This document shows, piece by piece, positions 32,226-39,084 of a DNA stretch of 64,000 nucleotides. Within the stretch, counting starts at the first letter, position 1, and the number at the start of each line of letters is the position of its first letter. The stretch lies in NCBI RefSeq assembly GCF_025244865.1, contig NZ_CP104273.1, positions 186,001-250,000 of the forward strand, given 5' to 3'. The notes under the pieces are model-generated. The model did no database searches and was not told the DNA's origin. It saw nothing but the letters and a program-made list of their open reading frames with translations. A program made the translations under genes and the position numbers. This DNA comes from Arthrobacter sp. zg-Y1110 (GTDB taxonomy: Bacteria > Actinomycetota > Actinomycetes > Actinomycetales > Micrococcaceae).

Positions 32226-32732
32226 CTATCCGCCGTGGCCGCCGCCGCCCTTTGCTCCGCCGCCGAAGCCGCCGCGGGTCACTTTGCTGGATCCCTTGTC
32301 GCTGACTCCGGACTTGGAGGTGGCTTTGTCCGGGATGCTTGTGGATCCGCCGGTCAGCTTGGATCCGACGGCCGGGATGGAATGGCTCTTGCCGGAGCTG
32401 GAGGAGCCCATCGGGAAGAAGTACCAGCCGGCGTATCCGGAGGAGCGCCCTTCCTCGCTGCACTTGTCGTCTTCGACGCGCTTCTCTGTCGTCTTCTCCT
32501 GGCAGACCTTGGCGTAGTCGGCGTCGATGACGTCTCCCGAGGGGCTGCAGCCGGTGAGGACGGCGCTTGCCAGTAGTGCAGTCACGCCCAGGATCACGGC
32601 ACCGCTCTTGCGGCGGCCGGAATGCTTCCGGGGTGCTTTCAGGGATACGGCCGGCTCTTCGTGGTGCTGACTGGCGAACCTGCCGTTTGATTCCCGCGCG
32701 ACTTTCATGCCGGCGAAGGCGCTTGCGTCCAT
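32226..32732 (-). CDS. tagged lipoprotein-like membrane protein
   Basis: The 168-residue protein is unusual. A cytoplasmic N-terminus bears the tag ESNGRFASQHHEEPAVSL, then a basic patch (KAPRKHSGRRKSG), then a hydrophobic segment ending in a lipobox-like LTGC near residue 62. The outside part has YAKVCQEKTTEKRVEDDKC and a long Ser/Gly/Lys tail ending in Gly-rich repeats. A tag ahead of a membrane segment shows that the tag stays in the cytoplasm or acts before export. Confidence 0.65.
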   Translation of the reverse strand: MDASAFAGMKVARESNGRFASQHHEEPAVSLKAPRKHSGRRKSGAVILGVTALLASAVLTGCSPSGDVIDADYAKVCQEKTTEKRVEDDKCSEEGRSSGYAGWYFFPMGSSSSGKSHSIPAVGSKLTGGSTSIPDKATSKSGVSDKGSSKVTRGGFGGGAKGGGGHGG

Positions 32733-32770
32733 GTGGTCCTGCTTTCTGTGATGTCTGGTATCCGAACTAG

Positions 32771-32780
32771 CTGTGTGCGG
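32771..32780 (-). promoter_or_regulatory. class I motif, CCGCACACAG subtype
   Basis: About 38 bp upstream of the ATG at 32732 of a tagged-protein gene. Confidence 0.6.
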
Positions 32781-32805
32781 CGGGGGCGCCGGGGCGAGCG
32801 GGGGC

Positions 32806-33159
32806 TCAGCTGGTGCTGTTCCTGTCGCAGAAGCCGGCCCAGTCCTTGACGACCGCGTCGGCTTCCTCCTGGGTGGGAGGCTCCTCTGAATACGAGGCGA
32901 TGATCATTTCTGCAACCCTGGTGCTCTCCGGGTATCCGCTCTCGGAGACACCTGCAAGGATCTCGACCATTTCTTCGACGTTGTCCGGGTTCAACTCATA
33001 ATCAGCGGTGAGGAACCCGGCCAGAAGGCGGCACTCACCCGTCGCCCGGACCACGTCGATCCCTTCATCCGGGACGGGGGCGGGTTCCGCGGAGCATGCG
33101 GTGGCGGCGAGAACCCCGGCAATGGCCAGGGCAGATGCGAACATCCGGGTCGTCTTCAT
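32806..33159 (-). CDS. small secreted lipoprotein
   Basis: The 117-residue precursor has MKTTRMFASALAIAGVLAAT and lipobox ATAC near residue 22. The mature part is acidic with CRLLAGFLTADYELNP, a helix EEMVEILAGVSE and a C-terminal FCDRN; its two Cys may pair. Unknown function. The start at 33159 is chosen because it begins the signal peptide; the upstream frame extension runs through tRNA-like DNA. Confidence 0.7.
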   Translation of the reverse strand: MKTTRMFASALAIAGVLAATACSAEPAPVPDEGIDVVRATGECRLLAGFLTADYELNPDNVEEMVEILAGVSESGYPESTRVAEMIIASYSEEPPTQEEADAVVKDWAGFCDRNSTS

Positions 33160-33234
33160 GAGGTTCTTTCGTTGAGGGCATGAAAATACCGACGGCCGGG
33201 AAGTTGTCTTATCCCGGCCGCCGGCCTTAAGCAC

Positions 33235-33490
33235 TATGTTGGCCACCACGCAGTAAGGGAGTCGAACCCGAACGCCCCCGAAGGAAACGTACCGCCCTGC
33301 GCCCAGCCTCACCGGTCAGCTAACCTCCGGGGCCTTTTCGGCCCTTCGACCCTTTTGCCGGAATTCGAATCCGGGCCCCGTCTTAGGGGGTTCCAATCAA
33401 GGTCCAGGCGAACGGATGCCATCCGTCTACCTGTCCGTCCTTCGGGGCGCGCTTTCCCCGCTCTTCGGATGACCCGGACTCCCCGGGCTT
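33235..33490 (-). other. noncoding leader with tRNA-like elements
   Basis: Minus sense holds an anticodon-arm-like CCCC-CTAAGAC-GGGG followed immediately by a perfect T-arm CCGGA-TTCGAAT-TCCGG (near 33365), with GACC/GGTC able to close it; there is no room for a D-arm. A second TTCGACT T-loop with only a 3-bp stem lies near 33260 beside a D-arm-like TTAGCTGACCGGTGAGGCT. These look like D-armless or decayed tRNAs. Confidence 0.45.
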
Positions 33491-33495
33491 ACTTC

Positions 33496-33524
33496 CTATG
33501 TGTGCGGACCGGTGAAGAACTCTC
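33496..33524 (-). promoter_or_regulatory. class I motif with exact GAGA box
   Basis: The GAGA lies in the loop of a 7-bp hairpin, CCGGTGA-GAGTTCT-TCACCGG. The site drives the tRNA-like leader and lipoprotein gene. Confidence 0.65.
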
Positions 33525-33538
33525 ACCGGCTGTCCCGC

Positions 33539-33811
33539 TTACTCCCGGAGCGAGGCAAGTATCTGCCGGCGCTCCTTGTCGACTTCGTTGAGGTCGATCT
33601 CGAAGTATTCGGCCAGCAGGTGCTCGAATCCGCGCGATACCGGTTCCAGGCGGGGTTCGGAGTAGCCCGGGTAGCGGACGAATTCGGCGATCTGCATGCC
33701 CTTGCTTTCAAGCCAATCCAGGAACTCTCCGATCCTCTGGCTCTCTTCCGCCGCCTGGGCGAGTTTTTCGGACATGGGGTACTGGGGCTGTTCAGGTGCT
33801 TCGGTGCTCAT
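33539..33811 (-). CDS. phage-type small protein, 90 aa
   Basis: The protein reads IGEFLDWLESKGMQIAEF near residue 30 and ends SRGFEHLLAEYFEIDLNEVD followed by KERRQILASLRE. This arrangement (FLEWLxxKG...LLxxYFxIDxxKxExERRxIL) is familiar from many phage genomes as a hypothetical protein. The ATG at 33811 follows AGGAGAACAAAA, better than the upstream in-frame start. Confidence 0.7.
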   Translation of the reverse strand: MSTEAPEQPQYPMSEKLAQAAEESQRIGEFLDWLESKGMQIAEFVRYPGYSEPRLEPVSRGFEHLLAEYFEIDLNEVDKERRQILASLRE

Positions 33812-33876
33812 TTTTGTTCTCCTGGGTGTCTTGGTATTCACCGGGGCTGCCCCGGGACGTGTTGTTGGCTTGTGGG

Positions 33877-34221
33877 TTACCAGCGGTTGCCGCGTGATTC
33901 CGACCAGTCCTCACGGTCGTATTCGGGTGTGAAGGTGAACCGGCGGATAGTGTCCCGCCAGGCAAGGGCTGCTCCGTCGCTGAGGTAGTTTTCCCCGGCG
34001 CCGTTGAACCACCCTTCGACGGTGGAATACTCCTTGGCTTCGAGAACGTCGTGCTCGGCTCGCCAGTATTCGGCGGCCAGCTCACCGGACCGGAACTGAC
34101 AGCCCATCAGCTCCACTTCGACGCAGATGGAGGCACGGATGCCGTCGGGATGCTCCGGATCGTAGGCATAATGCCTGCCTCCCATCTCGTCTTCCCAGAT
34201 GGTGTGGATGATCGCTTTCAT
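33877..34221 (-). CDS. hypothetical protein
   Basis: The 114-residue protein begins MKAIIHTIWEDEMGGRHYAY and contains GIRASICVEVELMG, YSTVEGWFNGAGENYLSDG and a C-terminal RRFTFTPEYDRED. Acidic and aromatic, not recognised. The start at 34221 follows GGTGAAGCAG, 5 bp after the stop of the upstream gene, so an operon is likely. Confidence 0.6.
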   Translation of the reverse strand: MKAIIHTIWEDEMGGRHYAYDPEHPDGIRASICVEVELMGCQFRSGELAAEYWRAEHDVLEAKEYSTVEGWFNGAGENYLSDGAALAWRDTIRRFTFTPEYDREDWSESRGNRW

Positions 34222-34226
34222 CTGCT

Positions 34227-34553
34227 TCACCGGGTCCGCCTCTGAATCTTGGGCAGGGCCATGATGCGGGCCATAATGGCGGCATTCGCCTGCATTACGT
34301 GCTGTCCGATGGCCGCTTCGGCCTTGGACTCGGAGACGTATCCGGTCCAGTAGGTGCACGAGCTGCAGGAAGCCTTCCATCGGCCGCGGACACGATGAGG
34401 GGAACCGGCGTGGAGCTTCAGGGTCTCGTCCGTCAGGGACTGGACGGCGGTGGCGTCGGCTGAGATGGGCTGTTCGCCGAACCTGCCTGAGGCGAAGTCG
34501 GCCGCCTTGAGGTATTTGCTTGCCGCAATGGGCAGCATGCCGGTGCTCTCCAT
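34227..34553 (-). CDS. tagged small protein with CxxC
   Basis: The 108-residue protein carries a divergent version of the tag at residues 19-38 (FASGRFGEQPISADATAV). It then has a basic segment and CSSCTYWTGYVSESKAEAAI, where the CxxC pair may bind metal. It is the only tagged gene behind the CCGCACACAT rather than the CCGCACACAG motif subtype. Confidence 0.6.
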   Translation of the reverse strand: MESTGMLPIAASKYLKAADFASGRFGEQPISADATAVQSLTDETLKLHAGSPHRVRGRWKASCSSCTYWTGYVSESKAEAAIGQHVMQANAAIMARIMALPKIQRRTR

Positions 34554-34599
34554 GATTCCCGTCTCCGGTTCCGGGCCCGCTGGTCGGGCCCCGCAAACC

Positions 34600-34611
34600 C
34601 TATGTGTGCGG
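34600..34611 (-). promoter_or_regulatory. class I motif without clear GAGA box
   Basis: CCGCACACATAG about 46 bp upstream of the start at 34553. The 13-bp upstream position reads TCCA. Confidence 0.55.
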
Positions 34612-34660
34612 ACCGGCCGCAGTCTGGAAACAGCCTGCGGCCGGGATCACGGGCTGCGGG

Positions 34661-35329
34661 TTACCAGTTGCCGGTTGAAGCCCGCTCCCGGGCTTGGCGG
34701 CGGGACTTGAGTTCGCGGAGGCCGTTCCTTACGCCCAGGCCGGCAACTACGGCGCCGATGACGGGGAAGATCGCTGCGGCAACGTTGAATCCGGTGGATT
34801 TTGCGCGGGCATTCTGCGGATGGGCCGGGTCGTAGATCAGCTCGATAGGCTGGCCGACATTCCATTTGCAGGGTCCGGAGTAGATGTTCGAGCTCACCGT
34901 GTACTCCTTGCCGTCCAGGATGAACCTGCTGATCGGGGCGCAGGTGACACTGGTGGAACGGCTCCCGGTGGAGGAACGGGATTCGTGATAGCTGACGTCG
35001 ACTACGGTCCCCTCTATGGTGGGGTCGTCGGAGAAGGCGTCACGGACCGCCAGACCCAGCGGGAGCGATCCGATGCCAATGAAGATCAGGCCGAAGACGA
35101 TCATGAATACGGCCGCCGACAGGCCCTGCATTTTCCCGGCCCGGTCCCTGCGGAAGTCCGGAGGTGCAACTTCCATGGTGCTGTGGCCGGCGGAGTAATA
35201 CGGGGACGGCGGTGCCTGTGTCTGCGGCAGGTCGGCTATGGACTTCATGTGGGGTGTCCATTCGATGCCGTCCCAGTACTGCATGTGTCCGGCACGCTCG
35301 GGGGACGGATACCATCCGGGAGGATTCAA
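34661..35329 (-). CDS. DUF2510 plus DUF3592 membrane protein
   Basis: The 222-residue protein begins with a DUF2510 module (PPGWYPSPERAGHMQYWDG then WTPH). A transmembrane helix follows (AAVFMIVFGLIFIGIGSLPLG), then an external DUF3592-like domain (VVDVSYHES...FILDGKEYTVSSN, VGQPIELIYDPAHPQNARAK), and a second helix near the C-terminus. The TTG at 35329 behind AAAGGCTCCCC is the best start. By family knowledge it is a surface-exposed membrane protein of unknown role. Paralogue of the next gene. Confidence 0.75.
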   Translation of the reverse strand: MNPPGWYPSPERAGHMQYWDGIEWTPHMKSIADLPQTQAPPSPYYSAGHSTMEVAPPDFRRDRAGKMQGLSAAVFMIVFGLIFIGIGSLPLGLAVRDAFSDDPTIEGTVVDVSYHESRSSTGSRSTSVTCAPISRFILDGKEYTVSSNIYSGPCKWNVGQPIELIYDPAHPQNARAKSTGFNVAAAIFPVIGAVVAGLGVRNGLRELKSRRQARERASTGNW

Positions 35330-35400
35330 GGGGAGCCTTTCGAGCGGTCGGCCGGATCTCGGCCATCGAGCGGTCAGCCGATGTGGCCCCGCACACCGTG

Positions 35401-35416
35401 ACATGCGTAGATGTCC
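35401..35416 (-). promoter_or_regulatory. class III motif (ATCTACGCATG)
   Basis: GGACATCTACGCATGTC about 72 bp upstream of the start at 35329. One of six sites of this kind. Confidence 0.5.
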
Positions 35417-35467
35417 GATCCCGCCGGTGCGGCAGCCCGGCGTATTGCAGGCTGCCGCGGGCCCTTC

Positions 35468-36058
35468 CTAGCTCCTGCGTTTCCGGAGGCCTGAGAGGGT
35501 CATGAACAGCCCGCCGATGAAGACGGCAGCTCCGATGCCGGGAGCGATGGTCGTGGCAGGGTTGAACTCTTCAGTGACGATCCTGGCCTCGACGGGGTTC
35601 TCCGGGTCGTATGCGACCTTCACTTCCTGCCCGATGCTCCAGTCACAGTCGGTGGAGAAATCGTTGGAGCTTGCGTTGTAGCCCTGGCCGTCAACCTCGA
35701 AGGCGGCAACCGGAGAGCACTCAAGCGGTGCATCGTCGGCTGCAGGTTCCTCGGCCTTTGCGGCTTCCGGGGCTTTCGCATTCTCGGCGGCTTCTTCCCG
35801 GCCGTCGGCTCCGGGGGTTTCGTACCTGACGTCGACGATGGTTGCCTTGACGCTGGGGCTGTCTGCAATGGCGGTGGAGATCTCTCCTGCCAGGGGGACC
35901 GCTCCGGCCCCGGTCAGGACGACGCCGCAGCCAAGGACGATCAGGGCCCGCTTCAGTGAGGGGGAACTCGGACGGCGGCCGCGGCGGCTCTCCGAAGACT
36001 CGTTGACGGTCTGCGAGGCATCGGGGGCGGTGGGCTTGTTCGGGTCGGGAGTGGTCAT
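35468..36058 (-). CDS. DUF3592-like membrane protein
   Basis: The 196-residue protein lacks the DUF2510 module but otherwise parallels its neighbour: a helix at residues 36-60 (ALIVLGCGVVLTGAGAVPLAG), an external domain with ATIVDVRYETPG, an Ala/Glu-rich insert, VAAFEVDGQGYNASSN, IGQEVKVAYDPENPVEARI, and a C-terminal helix before a basic RKRRS end. GAAAGGCCACCG precedes the ATG. Confidence 0.7.
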   Translation of the reverse strand: MTTPDPNKPTAPDASQTVNESSESRRGRRPSSPSLKRALIVLGCGVVLTGAGAVPLAGEISTAIADSPSVKATIVDVRYETPGADGREEAAENAKAPEAAKAEEPAADDAPLECSPVAAFEVDGQGYNASSNDFSTDCDWSIGQEVKVAYDPENPVEARIVTEEFNPATTIAPGIGAAVFIGGLFMTLSGLRKRRS

Positions 36059-36133
36059 CGGTGGCCTTTCATGGCTGGGCGCGCGGGAATGGCAGGTCCC
36101 CCGTTTCATGGAAAGGGGAACGGCCGGTAAGGG

Positions 36134-36143
36134 ACATGCGTAG
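36134..36143 (-). promoter_or_regulatory. class III motif (CTACGCATG)
   Basis: CCTACGCATGTCC about 76 bp upstream of the start at 36058, a spacing close to that of the paralogous gene. Confidence 0.45.
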
Positions 36144-36194
36144 GCAGCGTGCGCACAGCGGCCGCGGCACCAGTCCGGCACCTCAGGCGGCCGG

Positions 36195-36204
36195 CCGCAC
36201 ACAG
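36195..36204 (+). promoter_or_regulatory. class I motif, CCGCACACAG subtype
   Basis: GGCCGCACACAGGAGGGC abuts the ATG at 36211 of a tagged-protein gene. Confidence 0.65.
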
Positions 36205-36210
36205 GAGGGC

Positions 36211-36960
36211 ATGACAACCTTCAATGAAGCGGCACACCCGCGAAACCAGGCCGGCGTTGCCGGTGCCGGACAGTTCACGTCCACAGCACATGCCGAATCC
36301 GGCGTAACGATCAGCACCGGCACGGCCGCGCCGCTCTCACCGCTGGAGCAGTACCGGCAGGTACAGGAGAACGCCCAGGTGCTCTTTGACCAGGTCCAGA
36401 CGGTCGACAGGCACCGGGACGACCTTGAGGTCGAGTACGAGAGTGCGACCCTGAAGGGGATTGCGCTCGGCATTAAGGATGCGTTCCCGGACGCGCGCTA
36501 CCTTCGCATCGAAGAAGATGACAACCGGTACTGGGCTACGGGCCTCACCGACGAAAACGGCGGACTCGTTGCTTCGCGAAACTTCGACGAACTCAGTACG
36601 CTCGAGCTTTTCGGCGAGGACGAGCTGGAAAACGAGCTGCATTCCCTCAGCTGCACGGACACCCGGTGGATGGACGGTGTCACCCCCGATGACGGTCTGG
36701 CTGCAGGGCTGGGCAGGAGCGACGGCAGCGTCCTCATCGACCTGGACAAGGCAGCGGACCAGGAACTGGCACCGCCGCGTTCCCGGATGGAGGCAGAGGT
36801 CGTGTCGGCTGAAGCCCGGGAAACCATCGCAGGAGCGGTGGATGACGCGCTTTATCACCTGGACGACATTCTGACCGAGCGGGCAGCGGACTACACGGAA
36901 GACGATCTGGAAGGCATCCGCGAACGCATCGCTGATCTCCAGCGCCTCATCCGAAAATAG
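36211..36960 (+). CDS. tagged protein with shared domain
   Basis: The 249-residue acidic protein opens MTTFNEAAHPRNQAG and then the tag AGAGQFTSTAHAESGVTI. Residues 70-120 hold the paralogous domain (LKGIALGIKDAFPDARYL, YWATGLTDENGGLV). A Glu/Asp-rich second half ends in helices (YHLDDILTERAADYTEDDLE). Function unknown. A strong terminator follows. Confidence 0.65.
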   Translation: MTTFNEAAHPRNQAGVAGAGQFTSTAHAESGVTISTGTAAPLSPLEQYRQVQENAQVLFDQVQTVDRHRDDLEVEYESATLKGIALGIKDAFPDARYLRIEEDDNRYWATGLTDENGGLVASRNFDELSTLELFGEDELENELHSLSCTDTRWMDGVTPDDGLAAGLGRSDGSVLIDLDKAADQELAPPRSRMEAEVVSAEARETIAGAVDDALYHLDDILTERAADYTEDDLEGIRERIADLQRLIRK

Positions 36961-36966
36961 GGACAG

Positions 36967-37003
36967 AAAGGGGGACGTCGGCTCATACCGGCGTCCCCCT
37001 TTT
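36967..37003. terminator. bidirectional terminator
   Basis: A 15-bp stem AAAGGGGGACGTCGG with a TTTTTC end on the plus strand, between the tagged gene and rtcB. Confidence 0.9.
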
Positions 37004-37017
37004 TCATGCCCCGGAAC

Positions 37018-38202
37018 CTACCCCTTCACGCAGAGGACGGTCCGCAGGTGCTGGACGACGTCGACAAGGTCCTTCTGCGCGTCGATGACGGAGTGGATGT
37101 CCTTGTACGCGCCGGGGATCTCGTCCACGATCGCCTGGTCCTTGCGGGATTCGACACCGGCCGTCTGGGCGATGAGGTCATCGACCGTGTAGGCGCGCTT
37201 TGCTGCGCTGCGGCTCATCCGGCGCCCGGCTCCGTGGGAGGCGGACTGGAAGGAAGCATCGTTGCCGAGGCCGCGGACCACGTAGGAGCCGGTGCCCATG
37301 GAGCCGGGGATCAGGGCCAGGTCGCCCTTTCCTGCCCGGATGGCACCCTTGCGGGTGACCAGCATCGTCTCGCCGTCGATGGTCTCCTCGGAGACGTAGT
37401 TGTGGTGGACGTTGATCTCCTCGCCGAACGTCACGTTGGCCGTGGCGAAGTGCTTGGAGAACGCTTCCTTGAACAGGGCCATCATCACCGAGCGGGAGCG
37501 GGCGGCGAAGTCCTGGGCCCACCAGAGGTCGCGGCGGTAGGCGTCCATTTCCGGCGTGCCGGCCAGGAAGACGGCAAGGTCCTTGTCGACGATCCCCTGG
37601 TTGTGGGTCAGTGACTTGGCAATGTCGATGTGGCGCTCGGCCAGGGACTTGCCGATGTTGCGCGATCCGCTGTGGAGGGTAAGCCAGACGGCGCCTGATT
37701 CGTCCACGCAGACCTCGATGAAGTGGTTTCCGCCTCCGAGGGTGCCCAGCTGTGAATGCGCGCGGGACTCGAGGTTCTGGACGCCCGGGTGCAGGTCCTT
37801 GAAGCCGGCCCAGAAGCCCTGTGCGCCCTTCTCCAGGCCCAGGCGCTTCAGGTTGACTTCCCGTTCGTGGCTGTTGAAACCAACCGGGATGGCGGCCTCT
37901 ACGGCAAGGCGCAGCGCATGCATTCCGTCCAGGTCGGATTCGGTCAGGGACGTCTTCACGGCCGAGACACCGCAGCCGATGTCGACGCCGACGGCGGACG
38001 GGGAGACCGCCTGCTTCATGGCGATGACGGAGCCGACCGTAGCCCCCTTGCCGAGGTGCACGTCAGGCATGACACGCACGCCGTGGACCCAGTCCAGGGA
38101 CGCGATGTTGCGCAGCTGCTGGAGGGCAGCCGGCTCGACTTCGTGCTCGTTTGCCCACATGTGGACCGGGCGCGCGGTGCCGCGCAGTTCGACGGGGAAC
38201 AT
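37018..38202 (-). CDS. rtcB: RtcB-family RNA ligase
   Basis: The 394-residue protein has the RtcB set: RVMPDVHLGKGATVGSV, the Mn-binding GVDIGCGV near residue 75, GGGNHFIEV near 157, HSGSRNIGK near 177, VHHNYVSEE, GSMGTGSYVV and the guanylylated His region SHGAGRRMSRS near 325. It joins 2',3'-cyclic phosphate ends to 5'-OH ends, so it repairs cleaved tRNA. It is somewhat shorter than the bacterial average. GAAAAGAGGAAAC precedes the ATG. The 240-nt upstream region holds tRNA-like arms, and it is the only clear RNA-repair gene in the window. Confidence 0.93.
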   Translation of the reverse strand: MFPVELRGTARPVHMWANEHEVEPAALQQLRNIASLDWVHGVRVMPDVHLGKGATVGSVIAMKQAVSPSAVGVDIGCGVSAVKTSLTESDLDGMHALRLAVEAAIPVGFNSHEREVNLKRLGLEKGAQGFWAGFKDLHPGVQNLESRAHSQLGTLGGGNHFIEVCVDESGAVWLTLHSGSRNIGKSLAERHIDIAKSLTHNQGIVDKDLAVFLAGTPEMDAYRRDLWWAQDFAARSRSVMMALFKEAFSKHFATANVTFGEEINVHHNYVSEETIDGETMLVTRKGAIRAGKGDLALIPGSMGTGSYVVRGLGNDASFQSASHGAGRRMSRSAAKRAYTVDDLIAQTAGVESRKDQAIVDEIPGAYKDIHSVIDAQKDLVDVVQHLRTVLCVKG

Positions 38203-38213
38203 GTTTCCTCTTT

Positions 38214-38311
38214 TCGTTGATGGCCGACCGGCCGCTGCTGGTCCTTACCGGCAAAACCGGCGGAATTGCAGGGATAGCCGGGCCTGGATTTCGTTGATGG
38301 CCAATCGGCCG
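38214..38311 (-). repeat. direct repeat in rtcB leader
   Basis: TTTCGTTGATGGCC-n-A-n-CGGCCG occurs at 38214 and again at 38289, a 75-bp period close to tRNA size. In minus sense each copy is a small GGCC...GGCC hairpin followed by ATCAACGAAA. The second copy leads directly to the rtcB ribosome-binding site. Confidence 0.65.
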
Positions 38312-38324
38312 TTAGTACCCATGG

Positions 38325-38405
38325 CGGGAGTCGAACCCGCCACCGCCATCCCGGCCCGGGCAAGCCCGGCACGGGAGTCGAACCCGCGTCTGCAAAACCC
38401 TGCTG
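38325..38405 (-). other. two tRNA T-arm-like hairpins
   Basis: GGCGGG-TTCGACT-CCCGCC (near 38335) and GCGGG-TTCGACT-CCCGT (near 38378) are canonical T-arms; the latter is preceded by GGGTTTTGCAGAC. No acceptor stem or D-arm of normal size fits either. Probably tRNA remnants or tRNA-like leader RNA of rtcB. Confidence 0.45.
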
Positions 38406-38412
38406 GGTGTGT

Positions 38413-38437
38413 CCTGCCTGCTTTCGGGGCAGGCAGG
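38413..38437 (-). terminator. terminator
   Basis: CCTGCCTGC-7 nt-GCAGGCAGG, 6 bp after the stop codon at 38444. Confidence 0.8.
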
Positions 38438-38443
38438 GAGTGC

Positions 38444-38740
38444 TTAGGTGTGCTGGCCGGGATTGTGCACGTAGTCGTGGTCCCGGGTTTCCAGCGGCTG
38501 GCCGTCATCTGTGCGAACCAGGACGAGCTGCTCCGAGTAACGCAGAATGTAGGCGTTGGCAGGTATTTTCCTGCCGGTCCGCTCCGATTCCGCGAGTCTT
38601 TCCAGCGGAACGCACCAGATCTTCTTCGGCGTGAACCCTTCAATCCTGGTCCAGACCTGGGAGGTCTTGCCGGGCATGATGGCCATGACGGTGTCTCCCT
38701 CGTGGATCCGTCGTCCGGCTGCGTCAAGGTGTCGTCTCAT
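38444..38740 (-). CDS. small protein, GR..EGDTV family member 1
   Basis: The 98-residue protein reads LDAAGRRIHEGDTVMAIMPG at the N-terminus and RYSEQLVLVRTDDGQPLET near the end. It is clearly paralogous to the next gene upstream (DAAGRTLAVNDTVMGTYGG...VRFPAQIVLVETGDGSSIE). The pattern suggests a small SH3-like barrel. Function unknown. The start is directly behind its class I motif. Confidence 0.65.
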   Translation of the reverse strand: MRRHLDAAGRRIHEGDTVMAIMPGKTSQVWTRIEGFTPKKIWCVPLERLAESERTGRKIPANAYILRYSEQLVLVRTDDGQPLETRDHDYVHNPGQHT

Positions 38741-38745
38741 GACCC

Positions 38746-38774
38746 TTATGTGTGCGGCACCCCGGCGCCCGCTC
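38746..38774 (-). promoter_or_regulatory. class I motif, GAGC box
   Basis: CCGCACACATAAGGGTC precedes the ATG at 38740. The upstream box is GAGC at 13 bp and overlaps the stop codon of the preceding gene. Confidence 0.65.
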
Positions 38775-39067
38775 TACATGTCATCGGTATCTTCCACGCC
38801 CCCGTGGCTGCGGGACTCGATGGAGGACCCGTCGCCGGTTTCGACAAGGACGATCTGCGCGGGGAAGCGGACGAGGCGTTCACCGGTCCGGACAACCCCT
38901 CCCCTGCCTGATTTCCCCTGGAGTGTTTTCAGCGGCTCGCACCGGACGGTCTTCGCGTTGAAGCCGATGACGACCATGGGGCTCAGGCCGGAGTATCCTC
39001 CGTAGGTGCCCATGACCGTGTCGTTGACGGCCAGGGTCCGGCCTGCTGCATCTGTCTGTGTGCTCAT
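38774..39067 (-). CDS. small protein, GR..xNDTV family member 2
   Basis: The 97-residue paralogue of the 38444 product has the same N-terminal DAAGR-DTVM block, a central MVVIGFNAKTVRCEPL and an acidic tail (VEDTDDM). The start at 39067 sits 6 bp behind the class I core. A separate motif for each paralogue suggests the motif was duplicated with the gene. Confidence 0.65.
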   Translation of the reverse strand: MSTQTDAAGRTLAVNDTVMGTYGGYSGLSPMVVIGFNAKTVRCEPLKTLQGKSGRGGVVRTGERLVRFPAQIVLVETGDGSSIESRSHGGVEDTDDM

Positions 39068-39072
39068 GCTCT

Positions 39073-39084
39073 CTATGTGTGCGG
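39073..39084 (-). promoter_or_regulatory. class I motif overlapping a stop codon
   Basis: CCGCACACATAG begins within the last codons of the upstream tagged gene. No GAGA box at the 13-bp position. Confidence 0.6.

Noticed and set aside
35389..35396. CCGCACAC on the plus strand near 35390
   Set aside because: No plus-strand gene follows and the next bases do not fit the motif.
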